A stretch of DNA of 64,000 bases from Pseudomonas abieticivorans (lineage in GTDB: Bacteria > Pseudomonadota > Gammaproteobacteria > Pseudomonadales > Pseudomonadaceae). Under the pieces are notes generated by a model. The model saw only the letters and a program-made list of their open reading frames with translations. It had not been told where the DNA came from and searched no databases. The translations under genes were made by a program, and so were the position numbers. The stretch covers positions 7,501 through 71,500 of the forward strand of contig NZ_CP094975.1 in the NCBI RefSeq assembly GCF_023509015.1. The letters run 5' to 3'. Below, piece after piece: positions 57,714-64,000 of the stretch; within the stretch, counting starts at the first letter, position 1, and each line of letters begins with the position of its first letter.

Positions 57714-58616
57714 ATGTTGAAATCCTCCGGAAACACGGTCTACGACACACAACTGATGCTCAAGCTTCGCGAGTTGGCGCCTAAGCTTAAACCCGCCTTG
57801 CGGGCCAACGCCGAGTTTATCCTGCGCAACCCGCTGCGTTCCGCGACCCTTAACATCGAAGAAATTGCCAAGGAAACCCAAACATCCACGGCCGCCGTCA
57901 ACCGCCTGTCCAATGCACTGGGCCTGGAAACCAAGGGCTTCACGGGCTTGCGCAAGGCGCTGGTGGAAAACCTGCTGGAACTGTTGTCGCCGGTCGATAA
58001 GGTCCACGCCGAGCTGCTGCACAACCCGGAAAAAGGTTTTTGCCTGGAGCAGCAGGTGCGCCTGAGCAAAGGTAACCTGGACGCGGTGCTCAACAACAAC
58101 GATGACCAGACGTTCAGCGCCATGGGCGAGCAACTCAGCCAGTGCCAGCGCGCGTTCGTGCTGGGCTGCAGCACCAGCCACCACTTGGCGCTCATGGCCT
58201 CGGACCTGTTGCTGGCGCATTGTCGCGATGTGCAAGTCATCAACCCGCAAGCCGACGCCGAGCAGACCGCTTATCGCCTGGCATCCATTGGCCGCAGCGA
58301 CGTATTGCTGGTCATCGACCTGCCGCCCTACTTCAATGAAACCCAGGCCTTGGCAACGTTTGCACGCGAACAAGGCGCGACCGTGCTGGCGATCAGTGAT
58401 TCGCCCGCCTCCAAACTGGTCGACATCGCCACCCACTGCCTGTTCGCATCCACCTTGCACCCGGTGCTGGCCCAGTCACGCGTCGCCGTGCTGAGCGTGA
58501 TCGAAGGGCTGGGTGCCGCCCTGCGCATGCGTCACCAGGCGCCGGTCAATGACGTTGCTGAACGTGCCAGCCAAGTGCTTAGCCAGTTGAACACCGGTGC
58601 GAGGGCCGCCCACTAA
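57714..58616 (+). CDS. MurR/RpiR family transcriptional regulator
   Basis: A 300-residue regulator. The N-terminal helix-turn-helix (about residues 15-95: LNIEEIAKETQTSTAAVNRLSNALGLETKGFTGLRKAL) precedes a SIS sugar-phosphate-binding domain (about 130-270: AFVLGCSTSHHLALMASDLLLAHC and DVLLVIDLPPYFNET). Such proteins respond to phosphosugars. Located 92 bases upstream of mtlR on the same strand; a link with sugar or polyol metabolism is plausible but not proven. Confidence 0.88.
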   Translation: MLKSSGNTVYDTQLMLKLRELAPKLKPALRANAEFILRNPLRSATLNIEEIAKETQTSTAAVNRLSNALGLETKGFTGLRKALVENLLELLSPVDKVHAELLHNPEKGFCLEQQVRLSKGNLDAVLNNNDDQTFSAMGEQLSQCQRAFVLGCSTSHHLALMASDLLLAHCRDVQVINPQADAEQTAYRLASIGRSDVLLVIDLPPYFNETQALATFAREQGATVLAISDSPASKLVDIATHCLFASTLHPVLAQSRVAVLSVIEGLGAALRMRHQAPVNDVAERASQVLSQLNTGARAAH

Positions 58617-58708
58617 GCAACGTGCAAGCACTGCACTGCAGATTGCGCCGCGCCCTGGCTTTTCATTAAGCTCAAGGAACCTGGCCAATAACAATAAGTG
58701 GCAGCGTC

Positions 58709-59599
58709 ATGACGCGACACAGCAAGCTGAGCGACCCCTCCTATGAACTGATGGACGACCACGCGGGGTTGTCCATCATCTATCGCCAGCACGGGTTTCC
58801 CTGCCCCCTGGTGCGCTGGCATTTCCATAAGGAATACGAGCTGCACCTGATCATCGCCAGCGCCGGCAAAGTGTTCATCGGTGACTACATCGGCAACTTC
58901 ACCCCGGGCAGCCTGTTCCTGACCGGGCCCAACCTGCCACACAACTGGATCAGCCAGGTGGCGCCGGACGAAGTGGTGCCCAAGCGCGACATGCTGGTGA
59001 ACTTCACCGACCAGTTGTTTGAAAGCGGCCACCAGGTATTCGCCGAACTCAAACGCCTGACGCCCTTGCTGGAGCGTGCCCGCCACGGCATCGAGTTCCG
59101 TTGCCGGCACACCATTGCCCAAGCCATGCCGTTGATGCAGCGCATCGCCGACCACCAGGGCATTGCCCGCCTGGGCTACTTTTTGATCCTGATGGAACTG
59201 CTGGCCGGCTGCGAGGATTACCAACTGCTGTCGGGCACCACCGCGCAACACTTGGGTGAGGAACACAACATCGACCGCACCAACCGCGCCGTGGATTACA
59301 TCTTTGCCCACTATGGCCGCGACTTGACCCTGGAAGAAGTGGCCGAACACCTGGGCATGAAACCCACTTACTTCTCCCGGGTGTTCAAACACGCTACCGG
59401 GCGCAGTTTCGTCGAGTTCGTCAACCGCCTGCGCATTAGTAAATCGTGCGAACTCTTGGCCGACGGGCACAAACCGGTCACCGATGTCTGCTTTGAATCG
59501 GGATTCAATAATATCTCCAACTTCAACCGGCGCTTTCAGCAGTTGAAAGGCATGACCCCTTCGCATTATCGGCGGCTGGTGGAGCAGCGGCCGGGGTAA
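58709..59599 (+). CDS. mtlR: AraC-family activator MtlR of the mannitol operon
   Basis: A 296-residue regulator with an N-terminal cupin-like effector domain (FPCPLVRWHFHKEYELHLIIASAGKVFIGDYIGNFTPGSLFLTGPNLPHNW) and a C-terminal double helix-turn-helix (LTLEEVAEHLGMKPTYFSRVFKHATGRSFVEFVNRLRI and PVTDVCFESGFNNISNFNRRF). Length and position directly before the mtl transporter genes match MtlR of P. fluorescens, which activates mtlEFGKDYZ in response to mannitol, arabitol or glucitol. Confidence 0.85.
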   Translation: MTRHSKLSDPSYELMDDHAGLSIIYRQHGFPCPLVRWHFHKEYELHLIIASAGKVFIGDYIGNFTPGSLFLTGPNLPHNWISQVAPDEVVPKRDMLVNFTDQLFESGHQVFAELKRLTPLLERARHGIEFRCRHTIAQAMPLMQRIADHQGIARLGYFLILMELLAGCEDYQLLSGTTAQHLGEEHNIDRTNRAVDYIFAHYGRDLTLEEVAEHLGMKPTYFSRVFKHATGRSFVEFVNRLRISKSCELLADGHKPVTDVCFESGFNNISNFNRRFQQLKGMTPSHYRRLVEQRPG

Positions 59600-59627
59600 A
59601 TTCGACGTAACCGGCTTGAGTGCAAGA

Positions 59628-59665
59628 AAGTATCAGTTTTTCTATCAAACAGGATTTGTACCGGC
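59628..59665 (+). promoter_or_regulatory. candidate MtlR binding repeats upstream of mtlE
   Basis: Two direct TATCA words in GTATCAGTTTTTCTATCAAAC, 12 bases apart, in an AT-rich stretch about 100 bases before mtlE. One helical turn plus a little is a usual spacing for AraC-type half-sites. No other gene is seen in 59600-59749. Confidence 0.35.
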
Positions 59666-59749
59666 GCGCGTTCAGGTCTGTAATCAGCACAGCAAACAAA
59701 AACAATAACCAGGCTTCGGCCGCTCAAGGGCGCCGAAGAGGAGTGCGCG

Positions 59750-61072
59750 ATGTCGACCCCAGCAAAAATCCTGCTTGCCGCCTCAGGCCTGTTGGCCTGC
59801 ACCACGTTCAGTACCTTGGCCCTCGCCGCTGATACTTTGACCATCGCCACGGTCAACAACAGCGACATGATCCGTATGCAGCGCCTTTCCAAGACCTTTG
59901 AAAGCGAACACCCGGACATCAAGCTCAATTGGGTGGTGCTGGAGGAAAACGTACTGCGCCAGCGCCTGACCACCGACATCGCGACCCAGGGCGGGCAGTT
60001 CGACGTGCTGACCATTGGCATGTACGAAGCCGCCCTGTGGGGCGCCAAGGGCTGGCTTGAGCCGATGAAAGACCTGCCGGCCGATTATGCCCTGGACGAT
60101 GTGTTCCCCTCGGTGCGCGAAGGCCTGTCGGTGAAAGGCACCCTGTACGCCCTGCCCTTCTACGCCGAAAGCTCGATGACCTACTACCGTACCGACCTGT
60201 TCAAGGCCGCCGGCATCGAGATGCCCGAACGCCCCACCTGGACACAGATGGCCGAGTTCGCCGCCAAGCTCAACAAGCCTGACCAGGAGCAATACGGCAT
60301 TTGCCTGCGCGGCAAGGCCGGCTGGGGCGAGAACATGGCGCTGATTACCACCGTGGCCAACAGCTTCGGCGCGCGCTGGTTCGATGAAAAATGGCAACCG
60401 GAATTCACCGGCCCCGAATGGACCAAGGCGTTGACCTATTACGTCGACACCATGAAAAAGTACGGCCCGCCGGGCGCGTCCAGCAATGGTTTCAACGAAA
60501 ACCTGGCGCTGTTCAACAGCGGCAAGTGCGCGATGTGGGTCGACGCCAGCGTGGCAGGCTCCTTCGTCACCGACAAAACCCAGAGCAAGGTCGCCGACCA
60601 CGTGGGCTTCACCTACGCGCCTCACGAGGTGACCGACAAGGGCTCGGCCTGGTTGTACTCCTGGGCACTGGCGATCCCCACCAGTTCCAAGACCAAACCC
60701 GCCGCCAAGGCCTTTGCCGCCTGGGCCACGTCCAAGCAGTACGCAGCGCTGGTGGCCGACAAAGACGGCGTGGCCAACGTACCACCGGGCACCCGCGCCT
60801 CGACCTATAACGATGCTTACATGAAAGCTGCGCCGTTCGCCAAAATTACCCTGGAGTCGCTCAAGTCGGTGGACCCGGCACACCCAAGCGCCAAGCCTGT
60901 GCCCTACATCGGCATCCAGTTGGTGACCATCCCCGAGTTCCAGTCCATCGGCACCTCGGTGGGCAAACTGTTCGCCTCGGCACTGACCGGTGGCAGCACG
61001 GTGGAAAAGGCCCTGGCCGATGCGCAACAGACCACCGAGCGCGAGATGAAACGCGCCGGCTACCCCAAGTAA
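59750..61072 (+). CDS. mtlE: mannitol/polyol ABC transporter substrate-binding protein
   Basis: A 440-residue periplasmic binding protein (SBP family 1). Signal peptide MSTPAKILLAASGLLACTT..LALA, cut before ADTLTIATVNN. The mature part (FDVLTIGMYEAALWGAKGWL, SSMTYYRTDLFKAAGI, FNSGKCAMWVDASVAGSF) is typical of polyol-binding proteins. ATG 59750 has GAGGAG upstream. First structural gene of the mtl operon; a GC hairpin follows and should raise its expression relative to the membrane subunits. Confidence 0.9.
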   Translation: MSTPAKILLAASGLLACTTFSTLALAADTLTIATVNNSDMIRMQRLSKTFESEHPDIKLNWVVLEENVLRQRLTTDIATQGGQFDVLTIGMYEAALWGAKGWLEPMKDLPADYALDDVFPSVREGLSVKGTLYALPFYAESSMTYYRTDLFKAAGIEMPERPTWTQMAEFAAKLNKPDQEQYGICLRGKAGWGENMALITTVANSFGARWFDEKWQPEFTGPEWTKALTYYVDTMKKYGPPGASSNGFNENLALFNSGKCAMWVDASVAGSFVTDKTQSKVADHVGFTYAPHEVTDKGSAWLYSWALAIPTSSKTKPAAKAFAAWATSKQYAALVADKDGVANVPPGTRASTYNDAYMKAAPFAKITLESLKSVDPAHPSAKPVPYIGIQLVTIPEFQSIGTSVGKLFASALTGGSTVEKALADAQQTTEREMKRAGYPK

Positions 61073-61088
61073 TCGCATAGCCAGCCCC

Positions 61089-61114
61089 GCCGCCCGCGCA
61101 TTTCGCCGGGCGGC
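61089..61114 (+). terminator. intercistronic hairpin between mtlE and mtlF
   Basis: GCCGCCCG and CGGGCGGC form a perfect 8-bp stem with a 10-base loop and no T-run. Such hairpins after binding-protein genes usually stabilise the upstream message or attenuate the downstream part. Confidence 0.6.
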
Positions 61115-61140
61115 CCCTGCGATCATTCAGGTACGCACCC

Positions 61141-62067
61141 ATGAACACCCATACCGCCAAGGCGCATCTGGAGCTTCCCAGCGAGCCCGGAAAAAGCCGC
61201 CTGCGCAACCCCGGCTGGTTTCTGGTCAGCCCGTCGGTCCTGCTGTTGCTGTTGTGGATGATCGTGCCGCTGGGCATGACCGTCTACTTCTCGCTGATCC
61301 GCTACAACCTGCTCAACCCCGGCGAAAATCAGTTCGTGGGGCTGGAGAACTTCACCTACTTCGTCACCGACTCGGGCTTCTTGCCGGGCGCGGCCAATAC
61401 CTTGTTGCTGGTGGGCAGCGTGCTGCTGATCAGCGTGGTGTTCGGCGTGCTGATCTCGGCGCTGCTGGAGGCCAGCGAGTTCTTCGGCCGCGGCATCGTG
61501 CGGGTGCTGTTGATCTCGCCGTTTTTCATCATGCCCACGGTGGGCGCGCTAATCTTCAAGAACCTGATCTTCCACCCCGTGTCGGGCATCCTCGCCGCCC
61601 TGTGGAAGCTGTTCGGCGCCCAGCCCATCGACTGGTTGGCGCACTACCCGTTGCTGTCGATCATCATCATCGTGTCGTGGCAATGGCTGCCGTTCGCCAT
61701 CTTGCTGCTGATGACCGCCATGCAGTCCCTGGACCAGGAACAGAAAGAAGCCGCGCGCCTGGACGGTGCCGGTGCCCTGGCAATTTTCTGGCACCTGACC
61801 CTGCCGCACCTGGCGCGCCCCATCGCCGTTGTGGTGATGATCGAGACGATCTTTTTGCTCTCGGTGTTTGCCGAGATTTTCACCACCACCAACGGTGGCC
61901 CCGGGTTTGAGTCCACCAACCTTGCGTACCTGATCTACAACCAGGCGCTGGTGCAGTTCGACGTGGGCATGGCCTCGGCCGGCGGCTTGATCGCCGTGGT
62001 CATCGCCAACATCGCTGCGATCATCCTGGTGCGGATGATCGGCAAAAACCTCACCGACCAGCCTTGA
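61141..62067 (+). CDS. mtlF: polyol ABC transporter permease
   Basis: A 308-residue MalF-type inner-membrane permease with six predicted helices (first at about residues 28-50, WFLVSPSVLLLLLWMIVPLGM). The EAA-loop is [26 protein letters not shown]. Pairs with the next gene to form the pore of the MtlEFGK importer. Confidence 0.9.
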   Translation: MNTHTAKAHLELPSEPGKSRLRNPGWFLVSPSVLLLLLWMIVPLGMTVYFSLIRYNLLNPGENQFVGLENFTYFVTDSGFLPGAANTLLLVGSVLLISVVFGVLISALLEASEFFGRGIVRVLLISPFFIMPTVGALIFKNLIFHPVSGILAALWKLFGAQPIDWLAHYPLLSIIIIVSWQWLPFAILLLMTAMQSLDQEQKEAARLDGAGALAIFWHLTLPHLARPIAVVVMIETIFLLSVFAEIFTTTNGGPGFESTNLAYLIYNQALVQFDVGMASAGGLIAVVIANIAAIILVRMIGKNLTDQP

Positions 62068-62077
62068 GGGCCGCGCC

Positions 62078-62908
62078 ATGACACTTCAACAAACCCGCAG
62101 GCTGCAAAGCCTCTGCCTGGGCAGCCTGGCCTGGATCATCGCGCTGGTGCTGTTTTTCCCGATTTTCTGGATGATCCTCACCAGCTTCAAGAGCGAGATC
62201 GACGCGTTCGCCACGCCGCCGCAGTTTTTCTTCACGCCGACGCTGGAAAACTACCTGCATATTCAAGAGCGCAGCGATTACTTTCACTTTGCCTGGAACT
62301 CGGTGTTCATCTCGTTCACCGCCACCTTGCTGTGCATGCTGATCGCAGTGCCGGCAGCGTACTCCATGGCTTTTTATGAAACCCAGCGCACCAAGCAGAC
62401 CCTGCTGTGGATGCTGTCCACCAAGATGCTGCCGCCGGTAGGCGTGCTGATGCCCATCTACCTGTTGTGCAAGGGCATGGGCCTGTTGGACTCACGCCTG
62501 GCGCTGATCATTATCTACACCCTGATCAACCTGCCGATCGTGGTGTGGATGGTGTACACCTACTTCAAGGACATCCCCCGCGACATCCTCGAAGCCGCCC
62601 GCCTGGACGGCGCCACGCTGCTGCAGGAAATGGTGCGCGTGCTGCTGCCCATCGCCAAAGGCGGACTGGCGTCGACCCTGTTGCTGTCGCTGATCCTGTG
62701 CTGGAACGAAGCCTTCTGGTCGCTGAACCTGACCAGCTCCAACGCCGCGCCCCTGACCGCCCTGATCGCCTCCTACTCCAGCCCCGAAGGCTTGTTCTGG
62801 GCCAAGCTGTCGGCCGTGTCGACCTTGGCCTGCGCGCCCATCCTTATTTTTGGCTGGATCAGCCAGAAACAACTGGTGCGCGGCTTGTCGTTTGGTGCCG
62901 TGAAATGA
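62078..62908 (+). CDS. mtlG: polyol ABC transporter permease
   Basis: A 276-residue MalG-type permease with six helices. The EAA-loop is [26 protein letters not shown]. Ten bases after mtlF and 28 bases before mtlK. Confidence 0.9.
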   Translation: MTLQQTRRLQSLCLGSLAWIIALVLFFPIFWMILTSFKSEIDAFATPPQFFFTPTLENYLHIQERSDYFHFAWNSVFISFTATLLCMLIAVPAAYSMAFYETQRTKQTLLWMLSTKMLPPVGVLMPIYLLCKGMGLLDSRLALIIIYTLINLPIVVWMVYTYFKDIPRDILEAARLDGATLLQEMVRVLLPIAKGGLASTLLLSLILCWNEAFWSLNLTSSNAAPLTALIASYSSPEGLFWAKLSAVSTLACAPILIFGWISQKQLVRGLSFGAVK

Positions 62909-62936
62909 TCCCACTGAATATTCCGAGGTAATGCCA

Positions 62937-64000
<1,064 letters not shown>

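Overview
The window reads as chromosome of a Pseudomonas, most likely of the P. fluorescens group. Coding is dense and GC-rich. It carries a recognisable mannitol (mtl) operon, a MexEF-OprN type efflux operon, an SfnC/SfnR sulfone-regulon pair, REP-type palindromes of the 'gtgggagcaagcttgcttgc' kind, and many two-component genes. I see no rRNA, tRNA, prophage, CRISPR array or complete insertion sequence. The only mobile-looking item is a 162-bp MITE-like palindrome at 16747-16908.

Layout. 1-4100: Xaa-Pro aminopeptidase (cut by the window edge), a DUF3182 ATP-grasp protein overlapping an alpha/beta hydrolase, and a small lipoprotein. 4300-6850: a sulfur-starvation unit with a sigma-54 promoter, a 19-codon leader ORF, an SfnC-like flavoprotein and SfnR. 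6833-9748 (minus): a three-gene membrane glycosylation unit (GtrA, GT2, GT39). 9801-17888: a FAD oxidoreductase, an FdhF/YdeP molybdopterin enzyme, a RarD permease, an AEC permease, a Gfo/Idh/MocA oxidoreductase and a divergent LysR gene. 18125-32172: a TldD/PmbA pair, then tonB-exbB-exbD, a TonB-dependent receptor and yejABEF. 32169-39917: a PACE exporter, a LysR gene and mexEF-oprN. 40146-44809: a TPR protein, then a KaiC-like ATPase overlapping a hybrid histidine kinase. 44955-49093: three secreted or exported proteins, two of them built from a shared Cys-containing module of about 245 residues. 49082-56254: a signalling island with a large hybrid kinase, CheR, CheB, a frameshifted REC-kinase and two single-domain receivers. 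56345-58616: a glycosyltransferase and an RpiR regulator. 58709-64000: mtlR and mtlEFGK, the last cut by the window end.

The most coherent possible new system is at 18-32 kb. It holds a private TonB-ExbBD motor, a receptor, a YejABEF-type peptide ABC importer and, just upstream, a TldD/TldE-like peptidase pair. Together these would cover outer-membrane capture, periplasmic binding, inner-membrane import and cytoplasmic cleavage of a peptide, possibly a modified one. A good sigma-54 -24/-12 element precedes tonB, so the cluster may be switched on by an enhancer-binding protein. A second fresh observation is the short leader ORF ending Arg-Val-Cys-Leu-stop that overlaps the sfnC start codon. 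A third is a pair of tandem CTGTCA-type repeats placed alike in front of the two transcription units that encode the 245-residue-module proteins.

All calls come from reading the sequence and remembered family features. No search was run.
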